Shown here in pieces: positions 1 to 12,800 of a DNA stretch of 64,000 nt (the stretch's first letter is position 1; every line of letters starts with the position of its first letter). The notes under the pieces are model-generated. The model was not told the DNA's origin, ran no database searches, and was given only the letters and a program-made list of their open reading frames with translations. Source of the DNA: Lucifuga dentata (lineage: Eukaryota > Chordata > Actinopteri > Ophidiiformes > Bythitidae); assembly GCA_014773175.1 (NCBI GenBank), contig VXCM01003204.1, positions 5,876-69,875 of the forward strand, in the 5' to 3' direction. The translations under genes and the position numbers were made by a program.

Positions 1-2297
1 TTTTTTTTTTTGTTTTTTTTTGTTTTTTGTTTTTTTTTTTGGAACAAATGGAATAAAATCTCTTAAGCATCCTTAGCAGCTAATAACGTGCAGGTGTTAG
101 GGTTGCTAATTAGCAGGAACTCAAACCTTTTTAGCAAAACCTGGTGGGAAATTACATGACAAACTGAGAAATAATTGATTTTAAGGCATTTTGTTATTTG
201 AATCATAACTTCTGATCGGCGACATGTTCAATGACTCCTTCGTTCAATACAGAGCTATCTCGAAAGGTCACGCTCATTTCTTTTTTTTTTTTTTNTTTTT
301 TTTTTTTTCTGTCTGCATATATAATTGTGGTATATGCCAAGATTAGCACAACCGTTTTTTATATATTTGCAATTTAATCTAGCAACAGACAGATAATATA
401 TAGTGCATAGGTGAGTGTAAGTGTGTGACCTTCACCGGCCCTCCTTGACCAACCTATCACGTTTTATTTAAAACTAACAAACAATTNTGTGTGACCTTCA
501 CCGGCCCTCCTTGACCAACCTATCACGTTTTATTTAAAACTAACAAACAATTTATATCAAGGAGGGCTAAACACCTGAACAACAACACAAAGACAAACCA
601 AAACACACAGACGAGCAGACACAGCATGAGAAAAAAAAAACACAGAAATGAGCAGGTCACGCNTTTTTTTTTTTTTTTTTTTTTTTGTGAACTTTTTTTT
701 ATGGCTTCTTGTACAAATTTCATACAATCTTCACAATATCTAACACTTATCAAATTTAATTTGTTTTAATATTCCACACCATTTTCTTTTGTTTCTTGTG
801 TGTATTTTTCAGGTGTGTACACTTAGAAAGAATGCAGGTATTTTGCAAGAAATAAGCCGATCAGCATGATTGTCACTAGTAATTTTGATGTAGATTCAAA
901 AACATTTTCTGTAATTATAAAATGTAGAGGATTGTGCAGCCTCAGTGGATGTATTAATTATACTTGCTACTGCAGATGAATTAAAAATCCAACTTAATAA
1001 TTAGCAATGATTTAAAACCAAGGAGCAGGATGCTACACATGCACACCCATGAATCCACTCTGTACATGGAAAGATAAATCAACATTGTGTCCATATGTGC
1101 ATCATTCCCATAATTTGAGCCTCCTGTATGTCCATCACAGTTTGTCCAGTGACCCAGTTCCAAGATTAAAGCTTGCCAAAGCCAGATTTAGCGTCCTAGC
1201 AAAACAAATCCCAGATTTTAAGGGTCTGTGAGGAGCAAACTCATAGGCTATAATGCTGTAGCCTGGATACTGGCAGCAAAGATTTACATAAAACAATTTT
1301 ACAGGATGTAAAGTCAGTAAAAGATATATATAATGTTGGTGTGTTCATGAATTATGTTATTTAGATGTCTGACAGCTGCTGTTAGAGACTCAGAAGAAAA
1401 AACAGTTTTAAAATAGGGGAAAATAAAATAATAAGAAACTGAACTGTCATGTTTAAATTATTTGATTTAATTTCATTGCAGCATCATTAATTATTTACAA
1501 AAAAAAAAAGTTTAAACACATAAAATAGTGTACACACGTACAAACACACAGAAAACACACAGAAAAGATTTCTGATTCATGTCTTTAAATGAAATGTATA
1601 TGATGTATTAATCATTGGCACATGAAGAGACAGGCTTCATCACCAGCTCTGCATAATATGTCCTACTTATCAAACAGGCACAAATACAGTCAGTGCTGAG
1701 CTACAAGATAAATCCGTTTGTAAATACCCTTAAACAGGGATCCAGCCCCTTTATCATTTAAGACATTTTCTAAAAAAAAAAATTACCACACCCATACAAA
1801 AGAAATATCTAAACCCATCACTCGTTCACATTTGATTATTTTGATTTCAGAGGAAAATGTGTGGTAAACATAACACATTTAGTGCATTTAGAAAGATCTG
1901 AATCACACAGCAGCACTAAGCTTATTTTCAATACCTACAGAATGATTTCTTTAAAATACAAGTTTAACTGCACCTGCAGGAGAACAGTGCCATCTACTGA
2001 ATATTATTAGCATCATTTAGCTCTTTCAACAAAATAAACATATACAGTCAATCTCATAAAAATGTTTATAAAAATTCTTTCTGGTGTGAATAAATCTCTT
2101 TGGTGGTCAGTTTTGATTGAAGTAAAGTCCTCTGTGACTTGTCATTAAGCCAAGCATGTTCAAATGTACAGCATCTTCATAAATAAGCTAATATTAACAG
2201 TATTTGGTCGTGTTTGTGTATACTCCCAGAGTTTTGATATTTACATACAGTGTGACTACATGGTTTCAAGTTCCATGTAGACACACTACTGTCATGT
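1..2297. other. Sequence downstream of muc13 (3' UTR and intergenic)
   Basis: No exon-like open frame was recognised. The part next to 2297 is probably muc13 3' UTR on the minus strand, of unknown length. Poly-T tracts with single Ns lie at about 278-309 and 663-686. A 65-bp duplication around an N lies at 422-552. Confidence 0.5.
422..552. repeat. 65-bp duplication around a single N (assembly artefact)
   Basis: Bases 422-486 are repeated exactly at 488-552, separated only by N at 487. It is the first of five such structures in the window and looks like unmerged overlapping contig ends. Confidence 0.85.
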
Positions 2298-3309
2298 TCA
2301 GTTTTTCTTCTCCTCTTCAGGTAAGAAGTACGGGTTTTCGTGGCCTTGTACCAGATAGGAGTACCGGGAAGGATTTTTACCTTTGAACGTCTTCATTCCC
2401 TCTTGGTTGAGATCATATGACCCCGACTGAAATGCCAAGGGAACCAGAGAGTGTATTTAGTGTACCAGTCTTTGAGATAAATCTACATGCACAAACACCC
2501 TCAGAAACACAAACATACACATGCAAACATATGCACATGCATATATATACACACACAGGTAAAAGTAACTATAGTCATCAATAGACAACGAGAATGAAAA
2601 TGCAACCATTATCACTTTGAAACTATTAACAGCACCGTTTCCCACAACATGCAGATGTTTCAGTGTTCGTGAAGTTTTCCATCACCCAGAAACACCATAA
2701 TGTTTTTATGTCTAAATCATCAGCAAGAGAAACCACTGCAAATTAGAATCTAAAAGCAAAGCCATGCCTTACCTTCTTCCATCCTTTCTCTTTCAGCTGA
2801 AATCCCTAAAGCAATACACTGGGAGTCAGGCAAAGCAAGGAGCATGGGGAAAGCCATACGCAAGAACTATGTACACTGTGGATAATTTAGAGTAACACGC
2901 TAAGTTCAAAGTATCATCAAACCATCTAATGTTTCTCTGAAATGATGGACGGTGGTAATGTGTGTTGAGTTAGAAAGCAGATGTAATGTGGATGCAGTAG
3001 GGTGCGACAACAGTACAAAAGTAGAGGCTGATTTCAACACTATGCAACACAGTGTGAGGATTAGTAGTAATCCAGCCGAGAGAGACGACAGAGGAGCATC
3101 TATGATAACTCACCGATCTGTTGGACTGCTTTTTTTCCACCAACACACGAGTGCTGCTTCCCTCTGTCATCTCTATGGAAGGAATTGCTTCCAAGTTCGC
3201 ACTGGCACGGGGGATGGGAATGACGCCATGACTGGGCCAGGGTCCACCTAAGTCATCTGCTGAGTATGGACTGTTGTCATTGTCTGACTTTCTATTTGAG
3301 CAGCTTTTC
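2298..3309 (-). CDS. muc13: muc13 exons 12-14: cytoplasmic tail and stop
   Basis: Exons 3309-3114, 2805-2773 and 2426-2298 encode the tail. It starts WKSCSNRKSDNDNSPYSADD, has an 11-codon middle exon (GFQLKEKGWKK), and ends SYLVQGHENPYFLPEEEKKN and stop. Tyrosines and NPYF near the C-terminus could be phosphorylation or endocytic signals (inference). No AATAAA is seen on the coding strand shortly after the stop. The best candidate is ATTAAA at 1466-1471, which is weak. Confidence 0.75.
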
Positions 3310-3851
3310 CTGAAACACAGATGGCACAGAGTGTAAGGGAAAAAAAACTTAAACTAATATATACACTGTATGATTATTATATTCAGTAGAGTCACTTTCT
3401 GCTAGGAAATGCTCTGTAAAGGGTTTCCAAGTTGTAGAAAATGGCTTTATTAGTGGTTAATGGATATTCATTAATGCTTTATAGGGTAGTATTAAGCCAT
3501 TAACAAGGACATCCTTTGAGTTGCCAGGTCTGCAGTTATAAATATTGTAAAGTCATGGATAAAGGGCAATAATCCTTCTTAATTTCTGCAGTTGTAAATG
3601 TTAGAAACTTGTTAATAAATCTGTTTTGATCTGGATGGTCTGCAGCTCATTTTGCTACCAGACCAAACTCCATTGGAGAAAGTTCCAAACGAATAAAAAT
3701 GCTTAAAAAGACAAGGAAAGTTATGCTGGAGGATGGTGACAAAAGGTTCACAACCTGGCAACTCAGCATGGTTTATTATTGATTTAAAACACATTAATAA
3801 ATGTTTTATTTTGCATTAATCACCAGTCATTGATAATGAGCTGCAATTAAT

Positions 3852-3893
<42 letters not shown>

Positions 3894-6800
3894 ACTTATC
3901 CCTAATAGAAAGTGGTACTGGTAAATTCATACAAGGTCTTGACGGGAAAGTTTTTAATAATATTCTCACCAGCAGCAGAATATGAACAAAGACAGCACAA
4001 AAATGAGTAGAATGCCTCCTAGTACACATGAGATGACCACCACTGCCAGCAGAGCCGCTACACAGACACACATAAAGACATATAATTACTATTTAAGAGT
4101 CAAGCCACAACTGTTATTACAACTGTACCCTGCCTTGGATTCTGTAAAATTACTCACAGTCATTGCAGTTGAATCCAGCGTAGCCAAATGCGCATCTGAA
4201 AGACAAAAAAAGCAAAAAACACAGTGACCATTTATATTTCAAGCCTGTTGGCGGCTTATGACACTTCATATTTAGTCCACGGGGGAGCCAGCAACTTAAC
4301 CCCACAAGAAACTCGATCTAAACAAATTAACAAATGTGTGCACTCACGGTTGGCATATGTCTCCCTCTGCTCTCTGTCCACTTGGACAAGCTACAAATAA
4401 AAGTTACAACATTATGATTTACAGAAACACGATGTTCTCTACAAAGACAAATGAGAACATAACAATCTGCTTATCAAGGTCAGACACAGTACAAAGAAAG
4501 CCTCTTCTAACACATTCATAAGTAGTCTGAATGACAGATCGTTAGCTAAAAGCACGTAGTAGTGCATTATGTTTTTGTATGGGAAAGGAACTATTTGCAG
4601 CATATATCTGCAGTTAAAGGTCTTATTCTTTATTAGCTCTTGCTATAGCTGCTCTCTACAGTCACAACTAATCCAAACCTCAGATGAAAAGGCAGAGAGC
4701 TGTGATTCTTTCACTTGTTTCCAGGGAAACTGCCCCATTACAAAGAAATAAATTAAGGAGATATATGAAGTAAAAGTCAAGGGTCATCATGGAGAAAAGG
4801 CTATGCACTTGACCTTGTCTCTGAATCTTACTCCCTGTTGTTTCTTCCCCTCGTTCTCACACAAAAGTATTTTAGTGAGGATAAGGAGGTTTTGTTACAG
4901 TTCTATTAACTGTAGATCAGCTGGAACTATTTTACTTGATCTTATTCTCAGACTCCATGGGTCATCGTCAGCCTGCTCCTTACTCTCAGCTCCCCAGCAT
5001 TTACGAGGCTTCAATAATCCACAGCACCATGGCAGCATAGTTACGGTACAGAATACAAATTTTCAAACATAAAAGGCCTTATGACCTAGAAGACACTAGA
5101 AACATGTTCTAGACTTCTCATTCTAACATTAGTCTTAAGGAATAAAGTATATTTATCCATTAAAAGATAAATAGTTGCTATTACCTTTGCAGCTTGTGTT
5201 TGAGTACACGTTGGAGATGTAGCCATCTTTACAGGAACAAACGGCTCGTCCATTTGTATTCATACATGTTGTAGTGGGGAGATCACAGGGAAAGGGCTTC
5301 TGCTCACACAGATTTGTGGCTGAGAACATGGAAAATAAGGAACAGGTGTATTTGAAAGAGTAATACACTGTGAGTAATATTCAGCCTGTGGTCATCTAAA
5401 ATTGATCTACTGTGTTCCTCAGCTTGGATTATGTATAAGAAATACATACCTGAAAATGTTGCGTTAACCAACAACGGATTGTCCTGTGAATTAGCTATAG
5501 CCTGTTTAATGGACTGATCGACAGACTCTTGGGTGGCATTAGTATCTTCAAAGATGTTATTCACAGTTGCTAGTACACTGCCCTCTCTAGAAAATTATAG
5601 AAAAGGACAAAAGCTAAGAAACTCTTCATAAAATGTGTTATATGACATCTTGGACTGTGCAGGAGAAAGAGGAGTTCTTACTCAAGTTGGACGACATCAG
5701 ACCTGACATATCCCGGCTGATTTCTGAGAGCATCACTGAGCTAAGAAATAGAAGAAATATCTGGTTTAATCAATGAGCACATACTGCAACCTCCCCTTAT
5801 ATTATTTAAATACAGGACTTACTGTTGCAGAGATCTTAGCTGCTGTCGTCTGAAATATTGGTGATGACCTATTGCTCATTTCAGGCTGAAATTCCAAGGT
5901 GGCGAGATGAAGCTGACCTGGAAACACTTGGGCTGAGTGGAGATGAAGGAGAAAGATCTTTCAGTAGAAGCCTCAACACAAACAGAAGGCACCATCGTCA
6001 CTTTTTCATGTGACAATACATGAAATGTTGTTGTACAGCAATGCCCTTACCCTTTCTGCAGCGGCCATTCACCAGGAAGGCACCAGAGAGACACTGACAA
6101 GTGCCGTTAAGACAGACGCTTTCAACCGGACACGAGATGGAAGGACACACTGAAGACAGATGGAAAAAATGATGAATTACACAATTTACCACTTATCCAA
6201 TCAATCAATCCATTCTCTACGTCTGAAACTGCAAACCCGTGCAAACATGGAAAGAACATTAAACTCCACTTAGAAATGTCCCAGACATGAAACCAGGACA
6301 TATCTGTTGCTGTGTTGATCAGTAAAATCAGCTGTGGTGGTATTTGTATTCTCCTGGCATTCAATGGCACGATCCATGGTTGGACCATGGATCATACCAT
6401 GGACCATAGTTCCTTAAATGTCATCAACTAGTTTCGATGGCATTCATAAAAAAAAAAAAAAAAACNAAAAAAAAAAAAAAAAACCAATCACATGGAACAC
6501 TTTGGCAAAAGTACAAACCTATAACTGGACTCAGGGTAGTAATAATGGTGGTGGAGATGCTGGTGATGTCTGTTGGCCGCATGGTGCTGATGGTGGCAGA
6601 AGTTGGAGTGGGCGGGTGAGTCATACCAGTGGTTACCCCAGTTTGGTTCGTCACTATATCATAGAAAAATATGTAAGAATCTATCCAAGAACATTATAAA
6701 ACAAACAGCTACCAACAATACTTTATAGTGTTAAAACCCCATGACCTTTCAATGACCTTTCATCATTTAGAATCTCCAACTTATGAAACTACCTAGTGCA

Positions 6801-9800
6801 GCTTTTACATGTTTAGTCATGTTCCTTCCTTTTATCTCACCTCCGTGTTATCAGCCACCAGAATATCATTTTGAAAGAATAACACTCATCATGCTGTTAG
6901 GCCTACCTCCTGTTGTTGTTGTTGAGGGACTAAGGGTGGTGGTGATGGTTCCAGTGGGGATTACAGTGCTATTGCCTGGGGAGGTGTTAGGAGGGACAGA
7001 GCTGGAGGTGGACATGGTAGTAGGTGAAGAGGATGGGAGTCCAGACACAGGTGTAGTCATCACTGTGCTACTGGTTGTGTCAGGCAAGGGGGATGACGAG
7101 GGTGAAACAGTGGATGTGGAGGGAACTTCAACAGTGCTGTTAGTAATCTCTGGTGTATTTGTAGTAAATGTGGTCAATGTGCTCATAGTTGTAGTGCTGC
7201 CAGTTGGCATGGTCATAGTGTTGTCAGTCGGCGCAGTCGTAGTGTTGCCAGTCGGAATGGTTGTAGTAATGCCAGTTGGTGCGGTTGTAGTGCTACCGGT
7301 CGGTGTGGTCATAGTGTTGCTGGTCGGCGTGGTCGTTGTGCTTATGGTCGTAGCGTTGCCGGTTGGCGCGGTTGTAGTGTTGCCGGTTGGCGCGGTCGTT
7401 GTGCTTACGATTGTAGTGTTGCCGGTTGGTGCGGTCATTGTGCTCACAGTCGTAGTGTTGTCGGTCGGCACGGTTGTAGTGTTGCCGATCGGCGCAGTCG
7501 TTGTACTCATGGTCGTAGTGTTGCCAGTTGGCGTGGTCGTTGTGCTTACGGTCGTAGTGTTGCCGGTTGGCTTGGTCGTAGTATTCCCTGTTGGCGCAGT
7601 CGTTGTGCTCACGGTCGTAGTGTTGCCGGTCGGCGCGGTCGTAGTGTTGCCAGTCGGTGCAGTCGTTGTGCTCACGGTCGTAGTGTTGCCGGTCGGCAAG
7701 GTCGTTGTGCTTACGGTCGTAGTGTTGCCGGTTGGCTTCGTCGTAGTATTCCCTGTTGGCTCAGTCGTTGTGCTCACAGTCGTAGTGTTGCCGGTCGGCG
7801 CGGTCGTAGTGTTGCCAGTCGGTGCAGTCGTTGTGCTCACGGTCGTAGAGTTGCCGGTCGGCAAGGTCGTTGTGCTTACGGTTGTAGTGTTGCCGGTCGG
7901 CATGGTCGTAGTGTTGCCAGTCGGTGCAATCGTTGTGCTCACGGTCATAGTGTTGCTGGTTGGCACGGTTGTAGTGTTGCCAGTCGGCACGGCCGTTGTG
8001 CTCACAGTCGTAGTGTTGTCGGTCGGCGTGGTCGTAGTGTTGCCGATCGGCGCAGTCGTTGTACTCATGGTCGTAGTGTTGCCAGTTGGCGTGGTCGTTG
8101 TGCTTACGGTCGCAATGTTGCCGGTTGGATTGGTCGTAGTATTCCCTGTTGGCGCAGTCGTTGTGCTCACGGTCGTAGTGTTGCTGGTCGGTGCGGTCGT
8201 AGTGTTGCCAGTTGGTGCAGTCGTTGTGCTCACAGTTGTAGTGTTGCCGGTCGGCGCAGTCGTTGTGCTTACAGTCGTAGTGTTGCCGGTCGGCACGGTC
8301 GTAGTGTTGCCAGTCGGTGCAGTCGTTGTGCTCACGGTCGTAGTGTTGCCGGTCGGCAAGGTCGTTGTGCTTATGGTCGTAGTGTTGCTGGTTGGCTTGG
8401 TCGTAGTATTCCCTGTTGGCGCAGTCGTTGTGCTCACGGTCGTAGTGTTGCCGGTCGGCAAGGTCGTTGTGCTTACGGTCGTAGTGTTGCCGGTTGGCTT
8501 CGTCGTAGTATTCCCTGTTGGCTCAGTCGTTGTGCTCACAGTCGTAGTGTTGCCGGTCGGCGCGGTCGTAGTGTTGCCAGTCGGTGCAGTCGTTGTGCTC
8601 ACGGTCGTAGAGTTGCCGGTCGGCAAGGTCGTTGTGCTTACGGTTGTAGTGTTGCCGGTCGGCATGGTCGTAGTGTTGCCAGTCGGTGCAATCGTTGTGC
8701 TCACGGTCATAGTGTTGCTGGTTGGCACGGTTGTAGTGTTGCCAGTCGGCACGGCCGTTGTGCTCACAGTCGTAGTGTTGTCGGTCGGCGTGGTCGTAGT
8801 GTTGCCGATCGGCGCAGTCGTTGTACTCATGGTCGTAGTGTTGCCAGTTGGCGTGGTCGTTGTGCTTACGGTCGTAGTGTTGCCGGTTGGCTTGGTCGTA
8901 GTATTCCCTGTTGGCGCAGTCGTTGTGCTCACGGTCGTAGTGTTGCTGGTCGGTGCGGTCGTAGTGTTGCCAGTTGGTGCAGTCGTTGTGCTCACAGTTG
9001 TAGTGTTGCCGGTCGGCGCAGTCGTTGTGCTTACGGTCGTAGTGTTGCCGGTTGGCACGGTCGTAGTGTTGCCAGTCGATGCAGTCATTGTGCTCACGGT
9101 CGTAGTGTTGCCAGTCGGCGCGGTCGTAGTGTTGCCAGTCAGTGCAGTCGTTGTGCTCATGGTCGTAGTGTTGCCAGTCGGCACAGTTGTAGTGTTGCCG
9201 GTTGACACAGTCGTTGTGCTTACTGTCGTAGTGTTGCCGGATGGCGCGGTTGTGGTGTTGCCGGTTGGCGTGGTCGTTGTGCTCACGATCGTAGTGTTGC
9301 CGGTCAGCGCTGTTGTAGTGTTGCCGGTCAGCGCTGTTGTAGTGTTGCCGGTCGACACGGTCATTTTGCTCACGGTCGTAATGTTGCCAGTCGGCGCAGT
9401 CGTTGTGCTTACGGTCGTAGTGTTGCCGGTTGGCTTGGTCGTAGTATTCCCTGTTGGCGCAGTCGTTGTGCTCACGGTCGTAGTGTTGCTGGTCGGTGCG
9501 GTCGTAGTGTTGCCAGTTGGTGCAGTCGTTGTGCTCACAGTTGTAGTGTTGCCGGTCGGCGCAGTCGTTGTGCTTACGGTCGTAGTGTTGCCGGTTGGCA
9601 CGGTCGTAGTGTTGCCAGTCGATGCAGTCATTGTGCTCACGGTCGTAGTGTTGCCAGTCGGCGCGGTCGTAGTGTTGCCAGTCAGTGCAGTCGTTGTGCT
9701 CATGGTCGTAGTGTTGCCAGTCGGCACAGTTGTAGTGTTGCCGGTTGACACAGTCGTTGTGCTTACTGTCGTAGTGTTGCCGGATGGCGCGGTTGTGGTG

Positions 9801-12800
9801 TTGCCGGTTGGCGTGGTCGTTGTGCTCACGATCGTAGTGTTGCCGGTCAGCGCTGTTGTAGTGTTGCCGGTCAGCGCTGTTGTAGTGTTGCCGGTCGACA
9901 CGGTCATTTTGCTCACGGTCGTAATGTTGCCAGTCGGCGCAGTCGTTGTGCTTACGGTCGTAGTGTTGCCGGTCAGCGCGGTCGTTGTGCTCATGGTCGT
10001 AGTGTTGCCAGTCAGCGCAGTTGTAATGTTGCTGGTTGGCACAGTCGTTGTGCTCACGGTCGTAGTGTTGCCGGTCAGCGCGGTCGTTGTGCTCACGGTC
10101 GTAATGTTGCCGGTCGGCGCTGTTGTAGTGTTGCCAGTCGACATGGTCATTGTGCTCATGGTCGTAGTGTTGCCAGTCGGTGCAGTCGTTGTATTCGTAG
10201 TTGTCTGTCTGCTTGCTGTAGTTGTGGGTGGAGTATGTGATATTGTTGTGGTCGTTTTATGTGTAGTCTCACTAGTTGTGGATAGTCGACCTGTCTGTGA
10301 GCTTGTAGTGTTCAGATTTGCACCACTGATTGGAGTTGATGTGGAGGCAGCTGGGCTGGTGGTAGTCATCGAGAAGTTCAGGGGTGCTGTGGAGGTTGAC
10401 TGTGAAGATGAAGAAGTCATGGATGTGACGGTGCTTGGCGTTCCAGTCATTGGAGTGGTTCGAATTGTGGATATCTCTATTTTGCTCTTTCCAGTGGTGC
10501 TTATATTATGTGTTGTAGTTTCTGTTGTTGCCATTCCTACAATCATAAAAATGCAAAATTAGGTCACTATATCATCTCTCTTAGGTATAAAATTTCACTA
10601 AAACTTTAGGGAGTTAAAATCTGTCACATCAACAATACAGTAAGTGCGTGACGTATATAATAAATAGTGATTAGATCAACAATGAGGACATGCATCAATT
10701 AGCAAATGTAGTTCCTTGTCAATATATTGTGTTCATATGAGAAATGGGAAGTATTAAAATAAGTTCAGGGTTCAACTAGATCACATACTAAATACAGGGA
10801 ATTTTCACTGTAAGTATTAAACATTTACACAGCATTGCTATTAATACTGTCTTATCAAAAATATATGTACACAAAGTGGTAGACAGATGGCACCACCATT
10901 ATCAAATAATGTCTTGAAAATTGTGCAGCAAATGACAGAGTTTAAAAATAATGGGCACTTCAATTTTATTATATTGCAATATATTGCTATGTAATGCTGC
11001 TAAAATGACTTTTGGCTTGATTACCGTTTTCATCCAGTTGTAGCTGAAATGGTTTCATGAGCATGAAGGTAATTGAGTTTGTCTCATCCCTTACTGGAAA
11101 ATGTTTTTAGAACACAATTTTTATGGCTTAATTTCATTGTCTGATGTTAGATATATATATGATCTGTTCTAGTCATGTGACTTCCAAACTTAGACTTTCA
11201 TAAAAGATTAGGCAAGAAGTATGGGTGTATAACCCATATGATGACACATTTATGGTCTTTATCAGCTAAAATGAGATTCTGATGTAATCAGATCATTAAA
11301 GCTAATTCTTTAATAAACATTTGAAGTTCAGTACGTCAAAGTGGTGACAAAGCAGATAAGAACTACATGACAGCTATTTATGGGTCCTAGAGCTGTCAGG
11401 CACAAGTGTGCCGTCAAGGTCATTTGACTATCTTACAAAGAAGAGCCACCTAGTATTTGCTGAAGTGGCGCCTGTTCCCACTTTTCTCTTTTTGTTTATG
11501 GGGAACAGAAGAAGCCATAGGGCAGCTTGAAAAGCAGAGCAAACCATAGGAGGTCTTTGATAATGGCTTGTTTGCCTCAGTTCCTCATCTGTATGCATTG
11601 ACTGATTACATTCAAAGCCCCTTTCAGCAGCCACAGAGCGAACAAGCTTCTTGGAGCCAGATGGGTGGACGGACGCCTTACACAAACAGTTTTCTCCATT
11701 AAGGCAGCAAGGAAGTTGTGAGAAAAGGAGAACTACTATCAGATCTTGAATGTGATTTGATTATTTTCTCTGTGTACAAGGCTCTGTGTGACCTCAAGTC
11801 TTTATCACTTGATAACTGAGCCTCACTTTGAGATGAATAACCACAGGCTCAACACGCCCTGTAGCAGCGAAAGTGCTGGATATTTGTCTGTGACGTACAC
11901 ACCCATACCCACCCTCATAAATGGTGTAGGGGGAGTGGATTACGATAATCCAAGATTATAGGTGGGGAAGAGTTAAAAGCTGTGAAAGACTTGTGTTGTC
12001 TCAGGTGACATTTTTAACTGTCATGAAGTGTCATGGTGTGGCATGGTCGAATATACATGTCGAGCAGCACAGCCTGAGATCACTGCTGTAAAACGCAGAT
12101 GCTCCAGTTTGTTGCAATCTCGTCTAGATTGAGACTTAAGTGCAACAAACTAATCTTCCTTGATTATTATAAACCAACCCTTTAAATCAGAGCCGATTTG
12201 GTGTAGACAAAAAAGCCTGGTTAAATTCTGGGAGTGATCTCATTATCTCAGTATGAGGGATTCAATTGTATCATTTGCAAGGAGTCATGCATTAAAATGA
12301 AACAAATGAGCTGAAGGTCAAGCATTTCATTGATTTTTTTCCATTATACAGACAACTTGTTCCCACATACTTTTCATTCTGTTCAAGACAAAAACTTTAT
12401 CTGATTGTACCAGAATCGCTACATACTGACTGTTAACTATTTTCCTATTATGTAGTGGTGTTTTAAATTAGCCCCATTTCTTTGTTGAAACTGAGCAGCC
12501 AGTTTCATTTTAAGATATGTGTAGACAGTATGTGCATACATGCGTGCGTGCATGTTTGTGTGTGAGTATACATAAGCTGACTGCCAGGTCCATGTTTGCT
12601 CAAGGAACGGCAATAGAAGTCTTACACATTTTAGAATTATAGTCTCGCCCCCATTTTTTCACAGCCTGATAAGATCCCTATCAGGAGCAACATCAGTCAT
12701 CTCCGTATGTCTATAACATTGAAATATTTGCTGTCTACCAGTCTGAATTTTTGTCTAAAGTTTATAGGATTGGGATAAAAGCAATCATTACATGGATGCT

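Noticed and set aside
6372..6392. Short inverted repeat around CCATGG
   Set aside because: Nine-base arms with a three-base loop in an intron; short enough to be chance, with no context suggesting function.
6783..10562. A 1259-codon open frame on the plus strand through the mucin repeats (Val/Leu/Pro/Gly-rich)
   Set aside because: It is the antisense of the 39/24-bp mucin repeat. The repeat unit has no stop in this frame, so it stays open by composition. The minus-strand frame has splice sites, a mucin composition and flanking EGF/SEA exons.
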